From positions 496,001 through 560,000 of the forward strand of contig NZ_JABBPD010000001.1 of assembly GCF_012927445.1 (NCBI RefSeq): a stretch of 64,000 bases of DNA, read 5' to 3'. The notes below the pieces were generated by a model, which saw only the letters and a program-made list of their open reading frames with translations, was not told the origin of the DNA and did not search any database. Both the position numbers and the translations under genes were made by a program. Of this stretch, positions 54,099-62,811 are shown in pieces (position 1 is the first letter of the stretch; each line of letters opens with the position of its first letter). The DNA is from Rhodoferax sp. (GTDB lineage: Bacteria; Pseudomonadota; Gammaproteobacteria; Burkholderiales; Burkholderiaceae_C).

Positions 54099-56315
54099 TC
54101 AGCTATCAGTCCGATGAGTTATCGCCTTCGCCTGAACCGCATGCTTAATAAAGGCAGGAGCGCCCCCAGCATCTGTTAGTCCCGACACATGCAATACCTT
54201 CATCGCCCGGCTTCCGCCCAAGTAGGCCATGGACAGGCCACGGCGCCGATCGCTTACCCCGACACTTTCACCACTGTTAAATACGTTTTCACTGACATCA
54301 ATTAAATAAACCTCATCAAATTGAAGCCCTGCAACAAACTCCGGCATCGAAAGAATGAATTTCGTTCCTCGATTCGGAATGGCGGTAATATCCTCCCTAG
54401 ACTCTACTGGAACAAATGCATCTCGATACTGCCCGGCCAGCAAATACTGTTTGAAGTTCTGGTAATCGCAGGTCAAAACTGCAACGGCACGCCCGCTCTT
54501 ACGCTTCTTAGCAGATATCTCGGCTCGTTCAAAAACTAAATCGTATTGAGCTCGCACAGTTTTATGGAGCACGAAATCGGGTTTAGCGCCTGAGGGAAGT
54601 TTACTTTGCTGCTGATATATTGGCCAATCCTCGCCTAAATTGAGCGTGGGTGAGAACTCATCTATTGCACGCAAAAATGCATTAATTTCAGGTGTATATC
54701 GGAATACTTCATCTAAAGCAAAGTCGGTAAGGCCGTCGAACTGTGCCTGCCAACTCTTCATACCGGCACTAATTCGCTTAAGATCCTGCTTTACATCCTC
54801 AGCCATTACTACAAGAGGGCGGGAATTCGGATCTTTGACGAGTGAAGTAATTAGCATTCGCTCCATTCTGTTAAGAAGATGGAGTTCATCAACAAATATC
54901 GCATCGAAACCAACCGTGGCACGAGTTATATCCCAGGCGTTTGAATCTAGGAAACGATCGAAATCTGATATAAGCTGATCTACACTAATTACCTCCATAT
55001 CACGCATCTCTTTTCTGAAATTGGAGTGAAGATCCAGAATAACGCGACGCTCATCAGGTTGAGATAGTTTCAGGCGCCATGGTTCGCGCGCCATTTTTGA
55101 GATGTATTCCTCTTTTTTTCGAGCAGACCTGGAAGTTCCTTCTGGTTCAAGAACACATGCAAATTCGTTTAAGATTTCTAAGATCAGTTGCTCTCTGGCT
55201 ACCTCGTTAGCGACAGCCGCTTCAAACTTCTCGATAAAACCTTCGGAGCATCCGCCCTTTCTAGCAAGCCAGTCGGCGTTAGCATAATTTTTGAATATAC
55301 TGGTTAATAATTCTCGCTGCATTTCCCTGCCGGAGCGTCCATCGAGAGATAGAGGATTAACGCCGCGCAACTCGGTTCCTAATGTATCAAATGCAAGCGA
55401 ATATAGCGTGCCCAATAGCAAATTTCCGCTGTTTGTAAGAGCCCGCATTTCGGAGCCTGGAAGCATCGTGCGAATCATTGACCATATCACTTCTACCGTT
55501 GCTTCGCTGTGGGTCAACAACGCATAGCGCATGGGTCGACTACTTTCCTTGTCAGACTGAAGTTGACGAAGCAATTTGACTACAAGGGCGATTGTTTTTC
55601 CGGTACCGGCCGGCCCACGAATTCTGATACTTTTTGTAAGCTGGAAGTCAACAAAACGACGCTGAGTTAAAGTTAGTTTTGAGTCGTACCAAGTTTTCAG
55701 GGAGTCGCCTAGGCCCAGTATTTTATTATTGACCTCCAGATTAAAGATATCTTCCTCGGTATTTTTAATACCGTGTTCGTCCGCAGAAATCTTCAAAGCA
55801 CTAAAGCGTGCCTCAATAATTTCAGGATTAATTAAGCTACTTTTCGACTCGAGTATATCGACATCAGAACTAACCACGCCGTAGCAGATGCCTGCTACGT
55901 TTCCTTGGATGCGCCTATCGAAGAGAATACGAGCGCGTTCACCGGTTGATCTCGGACTCGCCTGCACCGTCAATAGACTATCTGCATTGTATGGTTTCCA
56001 CAATGATGGAATAGAAATACCTTGATCGATAACAGACTGCGCTATTCTAAGGATTCGATTGAATGCCTCAGGCTTCCTAGTTGAAACAATTTCACCCAGG
56101 AAGCCTCCATTTACGCATATTAATGCTGTTGCTGATATTTGAGGAATATTTAGCGCCTCTTTATACGTAAGTATCAAAACGTCACCGCATTCGGAAATAT
56201 AAGTTGGCACAGATAGAAGTTCCGAATCGAAGCTCACGTACCACTCTGCAGGAGGTGGTCCATAAATCTGCATGAACCCAATCGCTTCAAGCGAAATAAA
56301 AATAAGTGGCTTCAT
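54099..56315 (-). CDS. SF1 UvrD-like helicase of a two-gene module
   Basis: A 738-residue protein. An unassigned N-terminal region of about 210 residues is followed by an SF1 helicase core: Q-motif-like LTLTQRRFVDF, Walker A GPAGTGKT (234-241), Walker B DAIFVDELHLL, then LDEVFRYTPEI, a motif V-like GLQFDEVYLIDVSE and a motif VI-like RRRGLSMAYLGGSRAMK. The core is complete, so ATPase activity is expected. Base composition is clearly richer in A/T than the Wadjet genes. Its start overlaps the 282-residue gene upstream by four bases. Possible defence helicase; partner unknown. Confidence 0.85.
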   Translation of the reverse strand: MKPLIFISLEAIGFMQIYGPPPAEWYVSFDSELLSVPTYISECGDVLILTYKEALNIPQISATALICVNGGFLGEIVSTRKPEAFNRILRIAQSVIDQGISIPSLWKPYNADSLLTVQASPRSTGERARILFDRRIQGNVAGICYGVVSSDVDILESKSSLINPEIIEARFSALKISADEHGIKNTEEDIFNLEVNNKILGLGDSLKTWYDSKLTLTQRRFVDFQLTKSIRIRGPAGTGKTIALVVKLLRQLQSDKESSRPMRYALLTHSEATVEVIWSMIRTMLPGSEMRALTNSGNLLLGTLYSLAFDTLGTELRGVNPLSLDGRSGREMQRELLTSIFKNYANADWLARKGGCSEGFIEKFEAAVANEVAREQLILEILNEFACVLEPEGTSRSARKKEEYISKMAREPWRLKLSQPDERRVILDLHSNFRKEMRDMEVISVDQLISDFDRFLDSNAWDITRATVGFDAIFVDELHLLNRMERMLITSLVKDPNSRPLVVMAEDVKQDLKRISAGMKSWQAQFDGLTDFALDEVFRYTPEINAFLRAIDEFSPTLNLGEDWPIYQQQSKLPSGAKPDFVLHKTVRAQYDLVFERAEISAKKRKSGRAVAVLTCDYQNFKQYLLAGQYRDAFVPVESREDITAIPNRGTKFILSMPEFVAGLQFDEVYLIDVSENVFNSGESVGVSDRRRGLSMAYLGGSRAMKVLHVSGLTDAGGAPAFIKHAVQAKAITHRTDS

Positions 56316-57160
56316 GATTTCTTCTCCATAATCAATTTTACGACCGCTTCTTGCTCGGCTTTAAAAGAATTCGTCAGACCGATTCGCGTAAAGTAGAGAT
56401 TAAGCTTCTGCAACAATGAATGCAAAAGAACGGGACGACAACTCGCGATGGGGCGCAAGACATCAACATTATTCTCATTTTCCAGCTTATCAAGCGAGAC
56501 CTGCGACCTGTTCGTTAAACGTAATGACTTAAATGGCACAAAATAACCCGCCACGCCAATATCACCCTGCAGGGCTGGAAGTATATATAAATCCGCGCGC
56601 GATGGTTGCAATCTTGATTCTATTAATTTCAGCATTTTTTTATTCACAATTTCTATCTTATTTTTTATCTGAAAATTATCGCTTTTGCACAGCCCAGATG
56701 GATTACACGCCATTGACTCCATCGGCAATACTGACAAGTAATTCATGCAATCTTGCAAGGATTTCAAATATTGAAGTTCATTGCCATGAATTCCTTTTAA
56801 ATCGGCCTCCCATCTTGTGGCATCGCCTCTCAATAGCCACTCCATCAATATAGAAGATCCAACGGATTCAAAGCTAATAGAACGGGCCACTGCTATCTCT
56901 CGCGCAGCAGAAGCAATAATATTCAGCAGCTCCACTCGAGACGATATAAAAACTATACTATTAAGGAATATATTTGCAGGGACAATATCAAGGGTAAAAA
57001 ACTCACCGCCCCCCTTATCGCTCAAAATATCGCAGTCGGCACTAACGATCAACCGACTCGGTGCTTCGGTCTTCGAACCCTTTAGGATCGTTCCCTGCCA
57101 AAGCTGAAGTTCTTGCCCGCGATAGGGGTCGGTTCCGAACCTTTGTGATCGATCTTGCAA
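56312..57160 (-). CDS. unknown protein (282 aa) paired with SF1 helicase
   Basis: I do not recognise this family. Visible features are LIVSADCDILSD near the N-terminus (acidic, as in some metal-dependent enzymes), a cysteine in DCMNYLSVLPMESMACNPSGLC, and a Leu-rich C-terminus. It starts at a TTG with AAGGAG seven bases upstream, a strong site, and overlaps the helicase gene (ATGA). AT-rich like its partner. The pair reads as a two-gene accessory module, but no function can be assigned. Confidence 0.7.
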   Translation of the reverse strand: MQDRSQRFGTDPYRGQELQLWQGTILKGSKTEAPSRLIVSADCDILSDKGGGEFFTLDIVPANIFLNSIVFISSRVELLNIIASAAREIAVARSISFESVGSSILMEWLLRGDATRWEADLKGIHGNELQYLKSLQDCMNYLSVLPMESMACNPSGLCKSDNFQIKNKIEIVNKKMLKLIESRLQPSRADLYILPALQGDIGVAGYFVPFKSLRLTNRSQVSLDKLENENNVDVLRPIASCRPVLLHSLLQKLNLYFTRIGLTNSFKAEQEAVVKLIMEKKS

Positions 57161-57634
57161 TTAACGTCTCCTTTTAGAAAGCATTTTTGTATGGAAGAGC
57201 AAGCGACGACCATTTCCGACGTTGGTCGCGGCTTCTCCGTACGTGAGGCCCCCTCGACGCGCTGAAAGTCGAAAGCTCCCTCGCCCTACTCTTCCATTTG
57301 AAGAGTGTTGCGGTCGATAAAAATTTGACCCGCAGGGCCCGCCTGTCAATGACGGACTGACTGGGTATCGGCTGGTTAAATTCCTTCCGGGACGCACCTT
57401 TCCGTCGTCTTCGGGAGCCAATCTAAACTTGGCACAAATAGTCCAATTTAGATTGAAGGCAAGAGTAGACGCTACCCAACATAATGTAACAAAATGTTTG
57501 TTAACGTCGGCAAGCTCTGGAATAAATAAGTCATCAAAAATGTGTATGCGTAACTTCTCATGGTAAGTCAGCTCGTCACGATAATGCTGGGGCATGAGCG
57601 TCGGCCCGACATCGTGCTGTAAGTGCCATTCCAT
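57161..57634 (-). CDS. uncertain ORF (157 aa) leading into the helicase module
   Basis: This frame ends at the base before the TTG of the 282-residue gene. The first half (HYRDELTYHEKLRIHIFDD) looks protein-like, but the second half (Arg/Gly-rich, RGSFRLSARRGG) does not resemble a folded protein. The end carries the ribosome site of the next gene. It may be a leader, a degraded gene, or untranslated regulatory sequence. Confidence 0.3.
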   Translation of the reverse strand: MEWHLQHDVGPTLMPQHYRDELTYHEKLRIHIFDDLFIPELADVNKHFVTLCWVASTLAFNLNWTICAKFRLAPEDDGKVRPGRNLTSRYPVSPSLTGGPCGSNFYRPQHSSNGRVGRGSFRLSARRGGLTYGEAATNVGNGRRLLFHTKMLSKRRR

Positions 57635-57858
57635 TTAATACAAAGTGCACTTTTAGTATGAGTTCATCTTTTCAATGAGATTGGCCCCAAGTGGGGGTCA
57701 CCGCCTCCAGCATGATCGTGCAGGTCACGCAGGGTATACGCACCCGCCCGTTTCGCCATTTATATAGGAGTGTGTTGTGATCTTTCAGCCCAAGATTGGC
57801 GCTGCACTTATTAGCGATCGTTGATCAGATGCCGTTCATGTTGTGTCGCGTATAGCCA
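57635..57858. other. intergenic region between helicase module and regulator pair
   Basis: About 220 bases with one short minus-strand frame (MAKRAGAYTLRDLHDHAGGG...) that I cannot place. No end repeats like those near 45.1 kb are found here. Confidence 0.35.
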
Positions 57859-58575
57859 TTACATACCTTTTGTGAGCGATCCTTGGAAATTGGACATAGG
57901 CCCAACAGCCATCTTGTTCAGCCTGTTCCAAGAGTTCCACCACCCATCACTACAGAGATGGATAAACCACCATGCAATAAACATGATAGGGATGAGCATG
58001 TAAATGCCAGCGACATCACACGTCAAACATCCCCGGCTGATAAACCGACTCGTTGCATCAATAAGCAAATAGAAACAAGTTGCAGTCCAAAGACGCCGAA
58101 TACCACCGAGGACCTGCGTTGTCCGCTTAGGCGGTGCCCGCAATTCAATTCGGCCATTCGGGGATATAACTGCCAAGCTATTCAAAAGGCCACAAAATTC
58201 CCACCAACTTTGTTGGTGTCCTTGACGTATGTTTCGCAGACGCGTCCGTTCTTGACGATCAAGACGTCGCTGACCGAATTCGGCAATAGCAATATTTTTC
58301 TCGGCCGCGTTCAACGTCTCCCAATCTGCCATTGAACTCACACGCGCGCCTCGGCAAGAGGCTACCCAACGCTTGTGCCGTAGCCATACCAATGGGTAAC
58401 GCAGCAGCAGTCGCCAACCGCATTCAAAATCCCTGAGAAAAGCTGCCAAATCAAAACCACCGTGATTTATAAATTCTTGCACGCCAGCCGGTCCGCCCCG
58501 CCTTCCCACGTCCACCAGGTGGTCGATAAGGACTTGCATGTCCATTTCATCTGAATCAGCCGTTGACTTGCTCAT
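57859..58575 (-). CDS. hypothetical protein with C-terminal membrane segments (238 aa)
   Basis: The first two thirds are soluble and basic-acidic mixed (DRQERTRLRNIRQGHQQS); two hydrophobic stretches follow, LWTATCFYLLIDATSRF and IYMLIPIMFIAWWFIHLC. It overlaps the upstream XRE regulator by 20 bases, so they are translated together. A repressor paired with a membrane protein can mean immunity or sensing, but this is inference. Not recognised. Confidence 0.6.
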   Translation of the reverse strand: MSKSTADSDEMDMQVLIDHLVDVGRRGGPAGVQEFINHGGFDLAAFLRDFECGWRLLLRYPLVWLRHKRWVASCRGARVSSMADWETLNAAEKNIAIAEFGQRRLDRQERTRLRNIRQGHQQSWWEFCGLLNSLAVISPNGRIELRAPPKRTTQVLGGIRRLWTATCFYLLIDATSRFISRGCLTCDVAGIYMLIPIMFIAWWFIHLCSDGWWNSWNRLNKMAVGPMSNFQGSLTKGM

Positions 58576-58996
58576 TCCATATCTCGTCGACGATCAAATT
58601 TCGTTCGTGTCGTTGTGTCAGGGTCCGCTTGGCTTGCTTGTGCTCCTGGTAGGCCAGATACAGGCGCTCGACCAAATCTCTTTTGATGGCATCAGAACAG
58701 TCAGGCAGGCGCCGTGAAGTGAACAGAGCGACGTCTTCTACGGCTTGCCATAGCAAGGGCCAATCCACCGTTCCAATTAGCTCATCAGAGCGCTGACCGA
58801 ACAACGTGAAGGGAATATCAACCCCGGCACTTTCCACCCCTTTGAGATAGCTGATATTCGGCTCATTGGTCCCAATCTCATATTTGTACTGCGTGCGCCG
58901 ATCAATTTTGGCAGCCGCGCCTAACTGGGCTTGGGTCAGACCCAGACGCTGTCGCTCAGTTTTCAAACGTTCTCGAAAAAGATCAAGCAATTTCAT
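58556..58996 (-). CDS. XRE-family helix-turn-helix regulator (repressor-like)
   Basis: A 146-residue regulator with an N-terminal HTH (RLGLTQAQLGAAAKIDRRT at about 18-36) and a C-terminal helical domain. The start is the ATG at 58996 (MKLLDLF), not the extended frame. It faces away from the gp16-like gene across 78 bases with two palindromes, the layout of a phage repressor. Probably controls itself, its membrane partner and the genes to the right. Confidence 0.85.
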   Translation of the reverse strand: MKLLDLFRERLKTERQRLGLTQAQLGAAAKIDRRTQYKYEIGTNEPNISYLKGVESAGVDIPFTLFGQRSDELIGTVDWPLLWQAVEDVALFTSRRLPDCSDAIKRDLVERLYLAYQEHKQAKRTLTQRHERNLIVDEIWNEQVNG

Positions 58997-59017
58997 ACGG
59001 CAAAGTCTACTGTCCTC

Positions 59018-59027
59018 GACAATTGTC
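59018..59027. promoter_or_regulatory. 10-bp palindrome in the divergent promoter
   Basis: GACAATTGTC is a perfect palindrome 22 bases upstream of the XRE start codon, a likely operator half of the switch. Confidence 0.45.
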
Positions 59028-59041
59028 ATCAAGTACTCAAT

Positions 59042-59060
59042 AATTCCCATATTGGGAATT
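59042..59060. promoter_or_regulatory. 19-bp operator-like palindrome
   Basis: AATTCCCA and TGGGAATT are exact inverted repeats across TAT, 15 bases before the gp16-like start codon. This is a strong candidate site for the XRE or gp16-like protein. Confidence 0.6.
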
Positions 59061-59074
59061 TATAGGGTCATATT

Positions 59075-59332
59075 ATGACTTTTTCAACAGCAGAAATCAA
59101 AGCCTGCTTCAAAGAGCAAGGTGTATCAATATCAACTTGGGCGCAGGCACATGCATTTGATCCGCGCCTCGTGTATGCCGTTTTGGCTGGGAAAAATCAA
59201 TCTACCAGAGGAAAAAGTCACCAAATCGCATTGGCACTGGGACTAAAAGAAGCAATCCCCGCCAACCAGGTTGCCGTGCGCTTGGGCTTGGTCGAACCAA
59301 ATAAGCAAGGTGACAGCAAATGTCTTGACTGA
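59075..59332 (+). CDS. BcepMu gp16-like DNA-binding protein
   Basis: An 85-residue protein. The segments GVSISTWAQAHAFDPRLVYAVL and GKSHQIALALGLKE match the BcepMu gp16 family, small regulators of Mu-like transposing phages. It faces the XRE gene across the palindromes and points toward tnsABC, in the place that Ner holds in phage Mu before the transposase genes. Confidence 0.82.
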   Translation: MTFSTAEIKACFKEQGVSISTWAQAHAFDPRLVYAVLAGKNQSTRGKSHQIALALGLKEAIPANQVAVRLGLVEPNKQGDSKCLD

Positions 59333-59478
59333 CCGAAAGACAAACACGAGGTTGTTTCAGTCATGCCCGGTGAATCATGCATTGAGCATGGTCGCCACCT
59401 TAACTAAATGCCCGAAATTTCTTCAACCAAGAAATATGTACCGATGTAAAGGAGTTGCCTAACGATTAACTTATAAAG

Positions 59479-59549
59479 AAAAAAACGGCGTGTGATCTTG
59501 CAGGACCGCACGCCGATTGCTGGGGGATTACCCAGGCTTTCTCGTTACA
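59479..59549 (-). ncRNA. predicted small RNA upstream of tnsA
   Basis: About 71 nt on the minus strand. A sigma70-like promoter lies upstream (see 59556-59584) and a terminator at the end: stem CGGCGTG/CACGCCG (59486-59492 with 59509-59515) followed by a run of seven T. A second hairpin (CTGGG/CCCAG) precedes it. No open frame. It runs away from tnsA, so it is not a leader of that gene. Its role is unknown; regulation of the transposon is possible. Confidence 0.55.
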
Positions 59550-59555
59550 GAGTCT

Positions 59556-59584
59556 AGTCTACGAGCCTTGAAACGGCTCGTCAA
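59556..59584 (-). promoter_or_regulatory. sigma70-like promoter with operator-like palindrome in the spacer
   Basis: On the minus strand TTGACG (59579-59584) and TAGACT (59556-59561) are separated by exactly 17 bases. The spacer is a dyad: ACGAGCC at 59561-59567 and GGCTCGT at 59575-59581. That overlap suggests a repressor site on the promoter of the small RNA. Confidence 0.55.
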
Positions 59585-59662
59585 TCCCCCTTTTTCAAAA
59601 ATTTTAGACGAACGCCATTTTGGCGAGCGGTGGATCTGCTCGCCTGGCGCCAAGGGGTATTC

Positions 59663-60559
59663 ATGCGAACACAAAAGCGTTTTACACCGGCTTTGCTCGA
59701 ACGATTCACACGAATTGGTCGTGGAACGGGAACTTATCAAGACTACATACCGTGGCACCGCGTCGGCCGCAGCGACCCATCAAGCATGGGTCGCTCTCAC
59801 TTGATGATGTGGCGCGAGCGCCAACGGGAACTTTTGTCCGATGGTGAATGGGTTGGACTGTTGTTTTCAACCATGATCACCAACCTGCTGGATGTCCGGG
59901 AGCAACACAAACTCGCCCCAGAGAACGGACCATTTGAGCTCGCACTGTACGACGTCCGCTACGGAGGAAAAGATTATCCAGGCACGCTTGCTATCGCCAA
60001 ACAATTGGGCATCAAACACCCTCGCGTCAACGGCGATGGCACCTCAGATGATTGGAAAATGACCACTGATCAGGTATTGGTCTTGCGGCGTCCATCTGGT
60101 CAGGTGGAGCTTTTGGCAGTGGCTTACAAGCCCGATGACAAAAAACTGACAAAACGCAGCCGTCAGCTACTGGCCATCGAGAAGGCGTATTGGGCTTCGC
60201 GAGGGGTGACATGGATCTTAATCACTCCAGAGTTGTTTGATGAGTCTGTTGGACTAACTCTTCGACGCGCCGTTGCCTGGGGTCTTGGCACCGCAGTTTC
60301 CACCTTCGATATAGCAGTTGCCGTCCATGCAGTCCATCAGACACTGGGGCACACATTTACCTACACACTGGATTCAATTACCAGGGTACTCGGGAACAAA
60401 GACCTCGCCCAGCGGGCTTTATGGCAAGCCGTTTGGACCGGTGCCATCCCTATGGATCTGCGAACTGGTTGGCGGCCCCATCTGCCGATAAAACTGCTGA
60501 GCCCAGCTGATTTCACAGTCCTCAACCCGGTGGTATCGAGGAGGACATCATGGAACTGA
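59663..60559 (+). CDS. tnsA: Tn7-like transposase endonuclease subunit TnsA
   Basis: A 298-residue protein that begins MRTQKRFTPALLERF behind AAGGGG; an 11-residue upstream extension is not used. The restriction-enzyme-like active site shows D136 in TTDQVLVL and K156 in LAVAYKPD, the D and K of the family, with an acidic helix before. TnsA cuts the 5' ends of the element so it is excised cleanly. It overlaps tnsB by ten bases. Confidence 0.9.
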   Translation: MRTQKRFTPALLERFTRIGRGTGTYQDYIPWHRVGRSDPSSMGRSHLMMWRERQRELLSDGEWVGLLFSTMITNLLDVREQHKLAPENGPFELALYDVRYGGKDYPGTLAIAKQLGIKHPRVNGDGTSDDWKMTTDQVLVLRRPSGQVELLAVAYKPDDKKLTKRSRQLLAIEKAYWASRGVTWILITPELFDESVGLTLRRAVAWGLGTAVSTFDIAVAVHAVHQTLGHTFTYTLDSITRVLGNKDLAQRALWQAVWTGAIPMDLRTGWRPHLPIKLLSPADFTVLNPVVSRRTSWN

Positions 60560-62811
60560 TGTCAAACCAGGTTTTTCGGCTGCTCCATGACAAAACCTCA
60601 GGAGCGTACCCAGCGGGTATCTACCGCGTGATTTTCGACGAGGCCGCCATCAACAAGACTGTTTGTGTTTGCATTCAGTTGGCCGATACCGAAAAAATTC
60701 CTCGTGGAGGTCGACGCAAACAAGCAAAAACCAAGCACCCACGAAAAAAAGCACCTCCAGCACTACTAGGTAAGCTGATATGGATGGAGCGCGACTACCT
60801 AGAGCGGCTGCAAGCCCATAAGCTTCTAATAACTGTAGAGATCGAACGCGAGCCAATTTACTTCACGCCAATAGAGTCACCCGAAGTTCAGGAGATTTTT
60901 TCGCAGCGATGCAGGGCCATGACTGGCTTCCTTGACTTTGGGAAAATGAAGGAAAGTATTTTGATTCACGAAGGCCTGGGCGGGCTCGTTCGGGACGCCA
61001 TGGCTACCGGTGAGGTCTGTCGGGCCTATGTCTACAAACAATGGTCAACACTTTGCAGATTGGGAATCAGCGAAATCAGCCTGCTACCCCGACGAGACCG
61101 GTGCGGTGCAAAAAATGTTTCTCGTCCGTGTGACCCAGGTGGCAGAAAGAAAGCAGGCCGCAAGACGCGTACACAACGCGTCGCCAAGAAAGCAAGTGGC
61201 ATCGATTTGCCGCCAAAACAACCTGGCATGAGCACCGAATGGCGCGCGGCCATTTTGGCGGCGGACAACCAGATCAAAACTCCTGTCAAGCCTGTGATGT
61301 CAACACGCTGCACTTTGATCCTGGAAAGTTCGTTTGTCAAAAAGTTCCGGCCAGAAAATGGGGTCCTTGTGCCTGTTGATCCCAAGTTGGGTGAGTATCC
61401 AAACGACCAACAAATCCGACGTGTTCTTGAAGTGGAGATACCGCGCCTAAAGCGCCTGCTGCAAAAGACAACGCTGGGCCATTTCAAGCGTTCATTGCGC
61501 GGTTTGATCGCCCGCAACTGGAAGGGCGTCTCTGGCCCAGGCCACACCTGGGCCATTGACTCGACCGTGGGTGATATCTATTTGCGATCATCACTCAATC
61601 GGGCCTGGATTGTGGGGCGCCCCATTGTCTACATCATTGTTGATGTCTGGTCGACGGCCATTGTGGGCTTCTACGTGTGCCTGACCGGCCCCAGCTGGAA
61701 CACTGCCAAGATCAGTCTTTTCAATAGTGTTGCCGATCCTGATCTCCTGGGTGAAATGTGGGGCTACCAACCCATCCTCAGCCTCAACCCTTTGCCGACC
61801 ATGTGCTATCAATTGATGTGTGATCGGGGCGAGTATTTGTCAAAGGCTGCCAGTCTTACAGCCATCAAACTGATTCCCTGCATGTCGTATGCACCTCCCT
61901 ACCGTCCGGATTTGAAAGGACTGGTCGAGGTACTCCATCGCATTGAGAAGGATGCGCAGTTCATGTTTGAACCTGGTGCGATGGATGCCCGTCGTGCTGA
62001 ATTTGATCTGCGAAAGTCCCATCCCGACGAGTCAGCGATGACGGTGCGCGATTATGTCCAGTATCTGCATCTGATCTTTGGCGAATACAACCTGACGGCA
62101 GACCGCTCTCATCGGGTTGATGCACACATGGCAGCGGCAGGCGTTTTCCCAAGCCCCGCTGGGCTGTGGCGCTGGGGGTATGAGATGGGAATCGGGGTGC
62201 AACGCGCCATCCCACAGGCTGACCTCATCACGACACTGCTCACACCTGACACTGCGCGGGTTGGTCGAAGTTCCATTGTGTACGCTGGAAATGACTACTA
62301 TTGCCCAACCATCCAAGCCGAGGACTGGACCACAACAGCCCGCAATTTTGGCAGTTGGAAAATTTCGATTCATTACTACCCAGGCCCAGTTGGACGGATC
62401 TGGACTCCCAATACAAACGGTGAAGGCCTGCTCGACTTAAAGATTTCAGACCAAGCAAAAACGTCTGCAGAAGTTACCTTTGATGAATTGAGTGACTCGA
62501 TTGCCAACGTGCAAATGCAGCATGCTGAAGTTGCTCATCAAAAAACTTTGTACGCACTGCAAACACTTCGCAAAGTTCAAGCCTTGCGAAATAACGCCAT
62601 CCAGCTAACCCAAGAAGCGATCTCCAAAGGACAGGGTGCCACACCCACCATGACCGAGGCACGCGCTGTGGAGGTGGCATGCACTTCCAACCCTCGCGGC
62701 TCTGAAGCGCAGACTACAGAAAAGCTCCGTGACGAAGCCATGGAGGCACACGAAGAGATGATGCGCGCCATGCTGAGTGCGGGAGATGACGAGGAAGACG
62801 ACCATGTCTGA
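60550..62811 (+). CDS. tnsB: Tn7-like DDE transposase TnsB
   Basis: A 753-residue transposase of the Tn7/Mu superfamily. The catalytic triad reads D337 (WAIDSTVGDIY), D425 (MCDRGEYLS) and E460 (GLVEVLHRIEKD). N-terminal helical DNA-binding regions precede, and a C-terminal acidic tail (GDDEEDDHV) may contact TnsC. It joins the element's 3' ends to the target. It overlaps tnsC by eight bases. Confidence 0.92.
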   Translation: MELMSNQVFRLLHDKTSGAYPAGIYRVIFDEAAINKTVCVCIQLADTEKIPRGGRRKQAKTKHPRKKAPPALLGKLIWMERDYLERLQAHKLLITVEIEREPIYFTPIESPEVQEIFSQRCRAMTGFLDFGKMKESILIHEGLGGLVRDAMATGEVCRAYVYKQWSTLCRLGISEISLLPRRDRCGAKNVSRPCDPGGRKKAGRKTRTQRVAKKASGIDLPPKQPGMSTEWRAAILAADNQIKTPVKPVMSTRCTLILESSFVKKFRPENGVLVPVDPKLGEYPNDQQIRRVLEVEIPRLKRLLQKTTLGHFKRSLRGLIARNWKGVSGPGHTWAIDSTVGDIYLRSSLNRAWIVGRPIVYIIVDVWSTAIVGFYVCLTGPSWNTAKISLFNSVADPDLLGEMWGYQPILSLNPLPTMCYQLMCDRGEYLSKAASLTAIKLIPCMSYAPPYRPDLKGLVEVLHRIEKDAQFMFEPGAMDARRAEFDLRKSHPDESAMTVRDYVQYLHLIFGEYNLTADRSHRVDAHMAAAGVFPSPAGLWRWGYEMGIGVQRAIPQADLITTLLTPDTARVGRSSIVYAGNDYYCPTIQAEDWTTTARNFGSWKISIHYYPGPVGRIWTPNTNGEGLLDLKISDQAKTSAEVTFDELSDSIANVQMQHAEVAHQKTLYALQTLRKVQALRNNAIQLTQEAISKGQGATPTMTEARAVEVACTSNPRGSEAQTTEKLRDEAMEAHEEMMRAMLSAGDDEEDDHV

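Noticed and set aside
54099..57160. identification of the helicase pair as Gabija or Hachiman
   Set aside because: The partner shows no OLD-family ATPase/Toprim motifs as in GajA and the helicase is SF1 rather than the SF2 type of Hachiman.
59271..59462. 63-codon plus-strand ORF overlapping the gp16-like gene
   Set aside because: Different frame from the gp16-like gene, no ribosome site, and the product has no recognisable features.
59333..59662. left end of the Tn7-like element right before tnsA
   Set aside because: This is where an end is expected by analogy with Tn7, but I find no TGT-type terminus with repeated binding sites here and no copy of the sequence seen at 45134; left open rather than annotated.
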